Source of the DNA: Shuttleworthella satelles DSM 14600
GTDB lineage: Bacteria > Bacillota > Clostridia > Lachnospirales > Lachnospiraceae
Direction: 5' to 3'
Length of the DNA stretch: 64,000 bases
Assembly: GCF_000160115.1 (NCBI RefSeq)
Contig: NZ_GG665867.1
Span: 548,053 to 612,052 of the forward strand
Numbering within the stretch: the stretch's first letter is position 1; every line of letters begins with the position of its first letter. The notes under the pieces were generated by a model, which had not been told where the DNA came from, searched no databases, and was given only the letters and a program-made list of their open reading frames with translations. This document shows, one piece after another, positions 1 through 8,076 of the stretch. Both the position numbers and the translations under genes were made by a program.

Positions 1-2
1 AA

Positions 3-293
3 GATGCAACTGTAAGCGCTCGTGTCGAATTTGATGTCAAGAACGAGGCGGAAGATATTCTCCAGAAACTCGGTATCCCCGTATCTGTCGTAATCAATTC
101 TCTTTATCGGCAGATCATATACAGACATGGCGTTCCCTTCTCACTTACGATTCCGAAGGAACCGAAAACGCTTGATGCCATGTCCGATGCCGAACTGAAC
201 GCAAAACTTGCACGCAGTTATGAGCAGTCGCTCCGCGGCGAAGGCCGCCCGTTCACTGAGGTTTTAGATGAACTCGAAGGGAACCTCAGATAA
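3..293 (+). CDS. RelB/DinJ-family antitoxin, 5' end outside window
   Basis: The open frame enters from the left edge and stops with TAA directly before the next ATG, giving 96 visible residues. The N-terminal part (DATVSARVEFDVKNEAEDIL) resembles the ribbon-helix-helix dimerisation region of RelB/DinJ antitoxins, which bind DNA and neutralise a partner toxin. The C-terminal half is charged and probably wraps the toxin. The zero-base spacing to the following RelE-like gene is typical of type II toxin-antitoxin pairs. The start codon is not visible. Autoregulation by the antitoxin and its complex is expected from the family but cannot be seen here. Confidence 0.8.
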   Translation, partial: DATVSARVEFDVKNEAEDILQKLGIPVSVVINSLYRQIIYRHGVPFSLTIPKEPKTLDAMSDAELNAKLARSYEQSLRGEGRPFTEVLDELEGNLR

Positions 294-626
294 ATGAATT
301 CTTATGAAATCATCATGACACCGGACGCCACGACAGATCTTGTGGAACTGCGCGATTATATTGCCGATGTCCTGCTCGTTCCGGATACGGCGCTTTCCTA
401 TATCCGCGCGATCCGTGAAGAGATAAGCAAGCTGTCGGAAATGCCCGGCCGGATAAAACCTGTCGATGACGAACCCTGGCATTCACGCGGAATCCGGGAA
501 ATCATGGCAAAGAACTTCTATGTCTACTACCGGATTGATGAGGAAACCAAACGGGTCTACATCATGAACGTCATCTACAACAAACGCGATCAGCTACGGC
601 AGCTCGCCAATATGAAACTCGACTGA
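294..626 (+). CDS. RelE/ParE-superfamily toxin
   Basis: This 110-residue protein starts at an ATG that directly follows the antitoxin stop. It carries the plasmid-stabilisation pattern of the RelE/ParE fold: an N-terminal beta strand (YEIIMTPDATTDL), a helical hairpin, and C-terminal strands (NFYVYYRIDEETKRVYIMNVIYNKR as a spread motif). RelE members cleave ribosome-bound mRNA and ParE members poison gyrase; the sequence alone does not decide between them. Length is normal and the frame is intact, so the module looks functional. A hairpin terminator follows directly. Confidence 0.85.
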   Translation: MNSYEIIMTPDATTDLVELRDYIADVLLVPDTALSYIRAIREEISKLSEMPGRIKPVDDEPWHSRGIREIMAKNFYVYYRIDEETKRVYIMNVIYNKRDQLRQLANMKLD

Positions 627-627
627 C

Positions 628-662
628 AAAACGCTCTCCGTCACTGTGGCGGGGAGTTTTCC
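628..662 (+). terminator. Intrinsic terminator after toxin gene
   Basis: A stem runs from CTCTCCGTCA to its partner TGGCGGGGAG around a three-base loop. It is flanked by AAAA upstream and TTTT downstream. It begins two bases past the toxin stop and closes the toxin-antitoxin operon. Confidence 0.6.
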
Positions 663-757
663 TTTCAAAGCAAAAGTCCCACAGGATCGCTCCCGTGAGG
701 CTCGTGATTCGTTCTTTTCTGCTAATTTTACTATAACATAAACGCCACTGCGGGGAA

Positions 758-844
758 GCCGTCAAAGAGAAGATCCATGCGTTAGAATTTACTCTGTAAC
801 GAAGACGAATGTCTTCGGCTGTCCGGCACTTGTTTTTTGACGGC
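758..844 (+). promoter_or_regulatory. Nested hairpin in leader of first agcS-type gene
   Basis: An outer pair GCCGTCAA (758-765) and TTGACGGC (837-844) encloses an inner stem CGAAGAC-GAAT-GTCTTCG (800-817). The outer 3' arm follows a run of six T. The element lies about 50 bases before the symporter start. It does not match the glycine riboswitch core that often precedes amino-acid symporters, so no class is assigned. Function is inference from structure and position only. Confidence 0.35.
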
Positions 845-895
845 TCCTTTTGCTAAAGTAAGAGACGATTTTTGTGTGGGAAACAGGGGCATTCT

Positions 896-2305
896 ATGTT
901 AGGAGTCATTCAGCAGGTCAATCAAGCTGTAAGTAATTTCATCTGGGGAGTGCCGGCCATGGCCGCCATTATTGGTGTCGGGATTTTTCTGACTATTCGG
1001 ACACGCCTGATTCAGGTCCGCAAGTTTCCTGCGGCCATGCGCAATACCCTGGGCAAACTTTTTGACAGGACCGAGGCCAGGGAGGGGACGATGTCTCCCT
1101 TCCAGGCGGTCTGCACAGCCCTGGCGGGAACGGTCGGAACCGGTAATATCGCCGGGGTGGCCGGAGCTCTTGCCCTTGGAGGGCCGGGGGCTGTCTTCTG
1201 GATGTGGTGTTCCGCCTTCCTGGGCATGTGTACAAAGTTCGCCGAGGTGACTTTGGCCGTTCATTTTCGGGAGACCAATCCCAGAGGAGAGCATGTGGGC
1301 GGTCCCATGTACTACATTAAGAACGGGCTTGGAAAGGGCTGGCTCTGGCTGGCCTTTGCCTATGCGGCGTTCGGTGTGCTGACGGTCTTTGGAACGGGCA
1401 ATGCCACCCAGGTCAATACCATTGTCACCTCCGTAGACAGCTTCTTAGACAGCTTCGGCCTTCTGGCCTCAGGCAGTCACCCCAAGCTGGATCTGGCGCT
1501 TGGACTTGTCATTGCGGGTCTGGTCGCTCTGGTCCTGTTGGGCGGAATCAAAAGGATCGGTTCCGTGACGGAGAAGCTGGTTCCCTTTATGGCCCTGCTC
1601 TATATTATTTTGGGCCTGGGAGTTGTTCTTCTCAATTGGAGAAATGTCCCCGCCGTCATGCGCATGATCTTTGCCGGGGCATTTACCCCGCAGGGGGTGA
1701 CGGGAGGACTGATCGGATCTGCCTTTTTATCTCTTAAAAAAGGGGTATCCAGGGGGGTTTTCTCCAATGAGGCCGGCCTTGGGACGGGATCCATCGCCCA
1801 CTCCACAGCGGATACGGATGACGCGGTCGGCCAGGGACTCTTTGGTATTTTTGAGGTCTTTATGGATACCATTGTCATCTGTACTCTGACGGCCCTGATT
1901 ATCCTCTGCTCGGGGGTCCCCGTGGCCTACGGGCAGGCGGCCGGAGCGGAACTGACGATTTTGGGTTTCACGACGACCTACGGAAGCTGGGTTTCGGGCT
2001 TTACCATGATTGCTCTGGTCTGCTTCGCCTTTTCTACCACGATTGGCTGGGGGCTCTACGGCTCCCGCTGCGTGGAGTTCCTCTTCGGTCACAGGTTGGT
2101 CAAGCCCTTTCTGGTTCTTTACTCTCTGGTCGCCATCGTCGGCGCCACAATGGATCTTGGTATGCTCTGGGATATCGCCGAGACCTTCAACGGTCTGATG
2201 GCAATCCCCAACCTGATTGCCCTCCTGCTTTTGTCCCCTGTTCTTGTGCGTCTGGTTCGAGAGAGGGAGAGACAGGAACAGACGGGGGAAATCGCCGGCA
2301 AATAG
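896..2305 (+). CDS. Alanine/glycine:cation symporter (AgcS/DAACS family)
   Basis: A 469-residue membrane protein that should import alanine or glycine with Na+ (or H+). Family signatures include GTVGTGNIAGVAGALALGGP near the N-terminus and GVFSNEAGLGTGSIAHS in the second half, with about ten hydrophobic spans. ATG at 896 is preferred over an in-frame TTG at 872 because AGGGG sits six bases upstream of it. It stands alone, with a toxin-antitoxin pair before it and an inverted repeat after it. A second, divergent family member lies near 42 kb, so the strain has at least two. Substrate choice between alanine and glycine is not resolved. Confidence 0.93.
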   Translation: MLGVIQQVNQAVSNFIWGVPAMAAIIGVGIFLTIRTRLIQVRKFPAAMRNTLGKLFDRTEAREGTMSPFQAVCTALAGTVGTGNIAGVAGALALGGPGAVFWMWCSAFLGMCTKFAEVTLAVHFRETNPRGEHVGGPMYYIKNGLGKGWLWLAFAYAAFGVLTVFGTGNATQVNTIVTSVDSFLDSFGLLASGSHPKLDLALGLVIAGLVALVLLGGIKRIGSVTEKLVPFMALLYIILGLGVVLLNWRNVPAVMRMIFAGAFTPQGVTGGLIGSAFLSLKKGVSRGVFSNEAGLGTGSIAHSTADTDDAVGQGLFGIFEVFMDTIVICTLTALIILCSGVPVAYGQAAGAELTILGFTTTYGSWVSGFTMIALVCFAFSTTIGWGLYGSRCVEFLFGHRLVKPFLVLYSLVAIVGATMDLGMLWDIAETFNGLMAIPNLIALLLLSPVLVRLVRERERQEQTGEIAGK

Positions 2306-2353
2306 GAACGGCAGGCGAATACGTATTCCAGGAGGGCACCGTTGTCATGCATA

Positions 2354-2394
2354 AATCCGCAGGTATGATCAGTATAAGATCATACCTGTGGATT
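2354..2394. repeat. 17-bp inverted repeat between symporter and DMT gene
   Basis: AATCCGCAGGTATGATC and GATCATACCTGTGGATT pair over all 17 positions with one G-T wobble around a seven-base loop (AGTATAA). No T-tract follows in either direction, so it is not a standard intrinsic terminator. It may protect or process the mRNA end, or be a protein-binding site. Confidence 0.6.
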
Positions 2395-2478
2395 GTCGGC
2401 AGAAGAGCGCGATACTTCATGTGACAGAAAAATGCAATTGGAGGATTTCGTCCGTATATCTTCAGAAAGGACAGGGAT

Positions 2479-3375
2479 ATGCCTTTATTTGTCACTCGAT
2501 TCATAAAGAAGAATCCCCACTTGGCGGGGATTCTTCTGGTTATCATTGATTCCTTTTTCTTCTCTCTGATGGCTCTCTTTGTCCGTATGTCCGGGGACCT
2601 GCCCACCATGCAGAAGAGTTTCTTTCGCAATGCCATTGCCGCGGTCATAGCAATCATGACGCTGATGGGAACGGAAGAGAAGCTGAAGATCAAAAAGGGC
2701 AGTCTGCCCTCTCTCTTTTTTCGCTCTCTCTGCGGAGGCCTGGGGATGATTGCCAACTTCTGGGCCATCGATCACATGGCTTTAGCGGATGCCAACCTGC
2801 TCAATAAGTTGTCGCCCTTCTGGGCTATCATCGCATCCATTTTTATCCTGTCCGAGATCCCCAGAAAGAAGGAGGTTCTCTTTGTCATTCTGGCCTTCAT
2901 CGGGGCCAGCTTTGTGGTTCGCCCCACGGCGGGGCTGGCCTCACTGCCGGCCCTGGCCGGTCTTTTTGGCGGAATGGGGGCGGGCTTTGCCTATACCTTT
3001 GTTCGCAAATTGGGGATGCAGGGGGAGAGAGGACCTCTGATTGTGGCCTTCTTCTCCACATTTACCAGTTTACTCAGTTTGCCTTTCATGGTCTTTGATT
3101 TTCATCCAATGTCGGCAGCACAATGGGCCTGTCTGCTGGGGGCGGGGACCTGTGCGGCCCTGGCTCAGTTCGCGATTACCAAGGCCTATCAGCTGGCGCC
3201 GGCCAAGGAAATTTCTGTCTTTGATTATTCTCAGGTGCTCTTCGCTTCCCTCTGGGGCCTCCTCTTCTTCGCGGAGCTCCCGGATGTATGGTCGATGATC
3301 GGCTACGTGATCGTCATCGCAACGGCGGTTGCCAAATGGAGATACACTATGGCGGAAGACGCCAAAGCGGCCTGA
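2479..3375 (+). CDS. DMT-superfamily (EamA) transporter
   Basis: A 298-residue protein with about ten hydrophobic segments arranged as two EamA repeats (residues about 15-145 and 160-290), the layout of drug/metabolite exporters such as the RhaT/YdcZ relatives. Conserved pieces include FFSLMALFVR in the first helix and the FDYSQVLFASLWG stretch before the last helices. Members export amino acids, nucleosides or drugs; the substrate here is unknown. It begins with ATG behind a weak AAGGACAGG site and is followed by about 300 bases without an intact gene. Confidence 0.85.
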   Translation: MPLFVTRFIKKNPHLAGILLVIIDSFFFSLMALFVRMSGDLPTMQKSFFRNAIAAVIAIMTLMGTEEKLKIKKGSLPSLFFRSLCGGLGMIANFWAIDHMALADANLLNKLSPFWAIIASIFILSEIPRKKEVLFVILAFIGASFVVRPTAGLASLPALAGLFGGMGAGFAYTFVRKLGMQGERGPLIVAFFSTFTSLLSLPFMVFDFHPMSAAQWACLLGAGTCAALAQFAITKAYQLAPAKEISVFDYSQVLFASLWGLLFFAELPDVWSMIGYVIVIATAVAKWRYTMAEDAKAA

Positions 3376-3695
3376 GAGAAAGTCCAGACCGGATCTCTTC
3401 TTGTTCCTTTTCTGTAAAATCACTTCATTGCATTGCTACACATTCGATTCTATCAACGGATTCGATTTTGTTAAAATCGGAGTCGGTATCGACGTTTGGG
3501 CTAATTGCGTAAGGTAAAATATAATAGAGTTCAATTATTCGAGGGCGGTTGAGAGAAAGCGAAAGGGAAAGAGGAGGATTGATGGTCAGAGAATCTGCCT
3601 TTGACATTATGTATGAAGGGTGATATTGTACGATTCACAGGCTGTTCACGAATACAGCGCATGGGTGTTATTTTAATAAAAAAAGAGGTAGTCAT
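3376..3695. other. Intergenic region with one weak promoter
   Basis: No intact gene is visible. A TTGGGC box (3496-3501) lies 18 bases before TATAAT (3520-3525) and may drive the SemiSWEET remnant downstream. A short GATTTT/AAAATC hairpin lies near 3463. A 13-codon reading frame behind AGAGGAGG at about 3580-3624 may be a remnant of another gene. Confidence 0.4.
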
Positions 3696-3874
3696 ATGTC
3701 AGAGAAGAAGCTGGAGATCTTCGGCTGGGTCGGAACAGCCTTGTCGATTATTATGTATGTGTCTTACATCCCACAGATTATCCATAATCTGAATGGAATC
3801 AAGGGAACTCCTATCCAGCCTTTTGCCGCGGCGTTATCTTCGGATTGATAACGGCGATCACAGCCATACTGTAA
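3696..3874 (+). pseudogene. SemiSWEET-type sugar transporter, internal deletion
   Basis: From ATG 3696 (AGAGG upstream) the frame reads a SemiSWEET N-terminus with helix 1 and the PQ-loop (YVSYIPQIIHNL, then KGTPIQPFAAA), then stops at 3848 after 50 residues. In another frame just past the break, the bases encode FGLITAITAIL and TAA at 3874, which is how SemiSWEET proteins end. The middle helix and part of helix 3, roughly 27 codons, are missing and the frame is shifted. SemiSWEETs are three-helix sugar uniporters of about 85-95 residues acting as dimers. This copy cannot form the pore, so it is called a pseudogene from sequence alone. Confidence 0.75.
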
Positions 3875-3978
3875 AACTTCTCTTTGGCATATCGGGCGCT
3901 CGGTCGATTTGCCCTGCAGGGATGTTTGAATTTTATCCCGGCTGCTTGCCGGGGAAGGGATATTGAGGAGATAAATTG

Positions 3979-5448
3979 ATGTTACAGCAGATTCGCAGAC
4001 GCTGGAGACATACCCCGTTGATCTGGAAGCTGGCGGGAATATTGCTTCTTGTGCTTGTTTTTTTGTTTGGAATCAATCGCTGGAAGATTGAAGCGAAAAA
4101 CCCGCAGGACGGGGCCAGTGCGGTTGACTATCAGTCCGCATGGGACGCAAAAGACGCCCGGGCCTATTTGACCGGGAGCATTCTGAGATTTGTAAAAATA
4201 CCGGCGAAGCTTGAGGTGACCGGGACCGTTGATACCGGAAAGCTGGGGGATTATACCGTTCACTATATGGCGCACCGCTTCCTCTGGCACATGAACGAGG
4301 ACAGGGTTATTTCTGTTAAGGACCTGTCCGCCCCGGAGATCACCCTGGTAACCAAGCCGGATTCTTATACCCTTCCGGGCAAGGCCTATGAGGAAGAGGG
4401 ATACTCTGCTGTGGATGCTGTCGACGGGGATGTCACCGATAAGGTGCAGAGGAAGGAAGAGGCCGGAGTGGTCACCTATACGGTGACGGATAATGCCGGA
4501 AATACGGCGACCAAGACCAGACAGATCAACTATGACGACAAGGTGCCCCCGGTCATTACCCTGGTTGGCGGAGATAAGATAAGTGTTGCCTTAAAGGGCA
4601 AGTACGAAGATAAGTATTCCGCCGTGGATAATGTCGACGGGGATATTACGGACAAGGTCCAAGTCGAGGGGACGGTCGATACGGACAAGGAGGGCAGCTA
4701 CACACTGACCTATTCGGTGACAGACGCCCACAACAATACGACGACTTGTACGAGACAGGTGACCGTCAGCAAGGATGCCCCGAGCGATGTCGCCAGCGAG
4801 GGGACGGACACGCCGACCGAGGGCAAGATTATCTATCTGACCTTCGATGACGGCCCAGGTAAGTATACGGGTCAGCTCTTGGATATCCTGAAGAAGTATA
4901 ATGTCAAGGTGACTTTCTTTACAACCAATCAGTTTCCCCACTATCAGGATCTGCTTACCAGGGAGGCGAATGAAGGGCATACCGTTGCGATCCACTCCTA
5001 TACGCATATCTACAGCCAGGTCTACGCCAGCACCGATAACTACTGGACGGACTATGATCAGATGAAGAAGCTGATTGAAGAGAAGACGGGCAAGTCGGTG
5101 AATCTCTTCCGTTTCCCCGGCGGTTCTTCCAATGCCATATCCAAGAAGTACACAGCGGGGATTATGACCCAGCTGGTGGAGCAGGCGAAGGAGAAGGGCT
5201 ACACCTATGCCGATTGGAATGTCAGTTCCGGTGACGGAGGAGAGGTCCGGACCTCACAGGCGGTCTATGACAACTGCGTCAGAGGCGTATCGAACAACCG
5301 CGTATCCGTCATCCTCTGCCACGATATTAAGGATTTTACGGTTAATTCCATGGACGGCTTTATTTCCTGGGCTCTGCAGAACGGTTACACCTTCCTGCCC
5401 ATGACAGAGCACAGTTTCCCTGCCCACCACGGACACATTAACAATTAA
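3979..5448 (+). CDS. Membrane-anchored polysaccharide deacetylase with Ig-like repeats
   Basis: A 489-residue protein with an N-terminal signal anchor (about residues 15-32) and bacterial Ig-like (DUF5011-type) repeats over residues about 60-270. The repeats share YSAVDAVDGDVTDKVQ and YSAVDNVDGDITDKVQ. A C-terminal NodB deacetylase domain follows. The catalytic motifs TFDDGPG (about 287), HSYTH (about 338) and RFPGGSS are present, including the metal-binding Asp-His-His set. It should remove N-acetyl groups from cell-wall or surface glycan outside the membrane. ATG 3979 fits GAGGAG eight bases upstream better than TTG 3976. It is a single gene with its own terminator. Confidence 0.9.
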   Translation: MLQQIRRRWRHTPLIWKLAGILLLVLVFLFGINRWKIEAKNPQDGASAVDYQSAWDAKDARAYLTGSILRFVKIPAKLEVTGTVDTGKLGDYTVHYMAHRFLWHMNEDRVISVKDLSAPEITLVTKPDSYTLPGKAYEEEGYSAVDAVDGDVTDKVQRKEEAGVVTYTVTDNAGNTATKTRQINYDDKVPPVITLVGGDKISVALKGKYEDKYSAVDNVDGDITDKVQVEGTVDTDKEGSYTLTYSVTDAHNNTTTCTRQVTVSKDAPSDVASEGTDTPTEGKIIYLTFDDGPGKYTGQLLDILKKYNVKVTFFTTNQFPHYQDLLTREANEGHTVAIHSYTHIYSQVYASTDNYWTDYDQMKKLIEEKTGKSVNLFRFPGGSSNAISKKYTAGIMTQLVEQAKEKGYTYADWNVSSGDGGEVRTSQAVYDNCVRGVSNNRVSVILCHDIKDFTVNSMDGFISWALQNGYTFLPMTEHSFPAHHGHINN

Positions 5449-5476
5449 AGCGGCTGCAATTCAAGAGTTTGTTGGA

Positions 5477-5518
5477 AATACCACCTGAGAGTCTGGCTCC
5501 CGGGTGGTATTCTTTGTT
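5477..5518 (+). terminator. Intrinsic terminator after deacetylase
   Basis: AATACCACC and GGTGGTATT form a nine-base-pair stem around a 17-base loop, followed by TCTTTGTT. It ends the deacetylase transcript. Confidence 0.8.
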
Positions 5519-5644
5519 ATACTTCCTGTGAGGGAAGATCCATGACAGGGGGAATTCGCGGAATATGTGTCCATGCTTCGTGGAGTGGATCGAATTGATT
5601 CATTAGGGATCGGATTGAATATTTTTATTTAAGGAGGAGAATCT

Positions 5645-6580
5645 ATGAGCTTTCATAACATTACTGTTGCGGGCGGCGGCGTCCTGGGGAGCCAGATCGC
5701 CTTTCAGGCGGCCTACACCGGCTTTCATGTGAAGATCTGGCTGCGCAGCCAGGCCTCCATCGGCCGCTGTCAGCCCAAGCTAGACCGCCTGTACAAGATC
5801 TATTTGGGAATTCTCGAGGAGATGAAGCACAATCCCGCGGCCTATGCCCGCGGTTTGTCCAAGAAGCAGAATCTGTCCGAGGCGGAGATTGAGGAGCTGA
5901 AGGGGCGGGTTGAGAAGGCTTACAGGAGCATCGAGCTGACAACCTCTTACGAGGAGGCGGCTAAGGACGCAGACCTGGTGATTGAGGCGATTGCCGAGAA
6001 TATTGAGGAGAAGGAAGCCTTCTACACAGAGCTGGCCAAGTACCTGCCGGAGAGAACGGTGATTGCAACCAATTCCTCTACCCTTCTGCCCAGTTCCTTC
6101 GCACAGTTTACCGGCCGCCCGGACAAGTTTTTAGCCCTGCATTTCGCCAATAATATCTACCGGAGCAATACGGCAGAGGTGATGGGGCACGCCGGCACCA
6201 AGCAGGTCTACTATGATCAGGTGGTAGAATTCGCCGAACAGATCAACATGATCCCCCTCAAGGTTCTAAAGGAGCAGCCCGGATACATCCTGAATTCCAT
6301 GCTGGTTCCCTTTTTGACCGCAGCGGAGGGTCTGCTGGCCAACGGGGTCGGGGATTTCGAGACCATCGACAAGACCTGGAAGCTGGGGACAGGAGCCCCC
6401 TATGGCCCCTTCCAGATCCTCGATATCGTGGGCCTGACAACGGCCTATAATATTGTAATCATGCATCCCGCCGCCAAGGATCCGACCAGTACCCAGGGCA
6501 AAATCGCAGCCATCCTCAAGGAGAAGATCGACGCCGGAAAGACCGGGGTCAATGCTGGAGAGGGTTTCTATCAGTACTAA
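5645..6580 (+). CDS. 3-hydroxyacyl-CoA dehydrogenase family protein
   Basis: A 311-residue NAD(P)-dependent dehydrogenase. The Rossmann loop is AGGGVLGSQIAFQ at residues 9-21, the NAD domain continues with VIEAIAENIEEK and TNSSTLLPS, and the catalytic-His region reads ALHFANNI. A C-terminal 3HCDH domain spans about residues 200-310. The family oxidises L-3-hydroxyacyl-CoA or reduces acetoacetyl-CoA. No thiolase, crotonase or butyryl-CoA genes are nearby, so a butyrate role is not supported, and a related hydroxy-acid substrate is possible. AAGGAGGAG lies six bases before the ATG. Confidence 0.85.
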   Translation: MSFHNITVAGGGVLGSQIAFQAAYTGFHVKIWLRSQASIGRCQPKLDRLYKIYLGILEEMKHNPAAYARGLSKKQNLSEAEIEELKGRVEKAYRSIELTTSYEEAAKDADLVIEAIAENIEEKEAFYTELAKYLPERTVIATNSSTLLPSSFAQFTGRPDKFLALHFANNIYRSNTAEVMGHAGTKQVYYDQVVEFAEQINMIPLKVLKEQPGYILNSMLVPFLTAAEGLLANGVGDFETIDKTWKLGTGAPYGPFQILDIVGLTTAYNIVIMHPAAKDPTSTQGKIAAILKEKIDAGKTGVNAGEGFYQY

Positions 6581-6685
6581 GCTCAGTGATAAGCTGCCGG
6601 CTTTGATGCATGGCAAGCAAATGTCCGCGAAAAGACCTCGTCAGAGAGATATTTCGTCATTGCCTGCGGACAGAGAGGAAGGGAA

Positions 6686-7102
6686 ATGGCCTACGACAGA
6701 CAGAGAGAAATCCAGGAGGCGATCGAGGCGGGCCAGAGGGCCAAATACAAGCTGGAGCTGGCGAGAGACCAGCTGAGAAGCGCTGGAAACTGGGGCCTTG
6801 TCGACCTGTTCGGAGGCGGCTTCTTCACGACGATGATCAAGCACGGCAAGATGGGCGATGCCCAGCGCCTGATTGAGGACGCGAAGGCGGAGCTGCGCAG
6901 CTTCAGCCGGGAACTGGCCGATGTGGATGAGTTTCAGGAGATCGGGATCAACATGGGTGATTTTCTGAGCTTTGCCGACTATTTCTTTGACGGTTTCATT
7001 GTCGACTGGATGGTACAGAGTAAGATCAGCCGGGCGAGAGAGCAGGTGGAGGAGGCCATCCTCCGGGTGGATCAGATCCTGTCCAGACTGAGGATTATGT
7101 GA
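6686..7102 (+). CDS. Conserved-looking hypothetical protein, coupled to rsmJ
   Basis: A 138-residue protein not recognised as a named family. It is mostly helical and charged at both ends, likely a coiled coil at residues 1-30 and 105-138. A central glycine- and aromatic-rich stretch (LVDLFGGGFFTTMIKHGKM, then FADYFFDGFIVDW) could insert in a membrane edge or bind a partner. No signal peptide is visible. The gene has GAGGAAGG before the ATG, and its stop overlaps the start of the rRNA methyltransferase gene (ATGTGATG), so the two are translationally coupled. Function unknown. Confidence 0.75.
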   Translation: MAYDRQREIQEAIEAGQRAKYKLELARDQLRSAGNWGLVDLFGGGFFTTMIKHGKMGDAQRLIEDAKAELRSFSRELADVDEFQEIGINMGDFLSFADYFFDGFIVDWMVQSKISRAREQVEEAILRVDQILSRLRIM

Positions 7103-8028
7103 TGTCCGGTCTGTGTGGACACAAGAAGTTGACGGTTGCCGTCCGCCGGGATTTTCTTTGCGGCGGGAGGGCAGAGGAAGAGGACAGCCGGGAGAAAGAG
7201 GAAGCATATTTCGCCGCGCGAGAGCGGGCCGAATTCTATGCCGGAATTTGGGGCGCTCCCCTGGTGACATTGACAGCTCAGCGCCCTGCCCGTCCCGATG
7301 AGTTGATTGTGGAATTCTCAGAAGAGGGAGTCGCTCTGCTGGCGGATGGGATGCGCAACCAGGGGGATTTCGAGCGTTTTTTGGGCCGTCTTCGTCCGGG
7401 CTGCTGGGAGCGCGAAATGCTGATCAAGGCGGCGCGTTTCCGAAAGAAAGAGCAGACCGCGGAGCCTCTTTCGGAGAGTCCGGGAAAAGACAAAGAAAGG
7501 CCGCGGCCCAACGGTCTGCGCGCCTTAGACGCCACAGCCGGAATGGGGGAGGATGCCCTGATTCTCGCCGCGGCCGGATTTACAGTCGAACTTGCCGAGC
7601 AAGATCCCATCATTCATCTGCTCCTGGAGGACAGCATCACAAGAGCCAGGGAGGGAGAGGAAATCTATCTGCGTCAGATGGTGTCGGGTATGCGTCTGCT
7701 CGAGGGAAACTCGATTCCATGGATGCGCGCGGCTCAGCCGGGCTATTGGGATCTGATCTATCTGGATCCCATGTTCCCGGAGCGGAAGAAGTCTGCTCTG
7801 GTCAAGAAGAAGTTTCAGCTTCTCCACTATCTGGAGCGCCCGGCTACCGACGAGCAGGAGCTGCTGCAGGCGGCTCTTTCAGCCAGACCGAAAAAGATTG
7901 TGATCAAACGGCCCTTAAAGGGGCCGGACCTGGGAGGACAAAGGCCCTCTTACCGGATCCGGGGAAAGGCGATTCGCTACGATGTCATCGTCCCGAGTCA
8001 TTGTTCCGACCGGGGAGAAGGTGTATGA
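7099..8028 (+). CDS. rsmJ: 16S rRNA (guanine-N2)-methyltransferase RsmJ-like
   Basis: A 309-residue class I SAM methyltransferase. The SAM loop LDATAGMGEDALILAAAGF lies near residues 142-160. The RsmJ signature YLDPMFPERKKSALVKKKF with its DPMF catalytic motif follows near 220, and a late strand reads KKIVIKRPL. RsmJ methylates G1516 of 16S rRNA in E. coli. The N-terminal 100 residues are longer and more charged than in the E. coli protein. Its start overlaps the preceding gene by four bases. The family is less common in Firmicutes than in proteobacteria, but the motifs are distinctive. Confidence 0.85.
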   Translation: MMSGLCGHKKLTVAVRRDFLCGGRAEEEDSREKEEAYFAARERAEFYAGIWGAPLVTLTAQRPARPDELIVEFSEEGVALLADGMRNQGDFERFLGRLRPGCWEREMLIKAARFRKKEQTAEPLSESPGKDKERPRPNGLRALDATAGMGEDALILAAAGFTVELAEQDPIIHLLLEDSITRAREGEEIYLRQMVSGMRLLEGNSIPWMRAAQPGYWDLIYLDPMFPERKKSALVKKKFQLLHYLERPATDEQELLQAALSARPKKIVIKRPLKGPDLGGQRPSYRIRGKAIRYDVIVPSHCSDRGEGV

Positions 8029-8076
8029 TCGGAACCGGAAGATTTAGCCGCCATAGGTGCGTCAGGAGGAGAATTC

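Noticed and set aside
899-1294. Overlapping reading frame opposite the first symporter
   Set aside because: Shadow of a high-GC coding strand; the forward frame has full-length family motifs.
5645-6580. Butyrate pathway hydroxybutyryl-CoA dehydrogenase
   Set aside because: No thiolase, crotonase or acyl-CoA dehydrogenase nearby; only the family-level call is supported.
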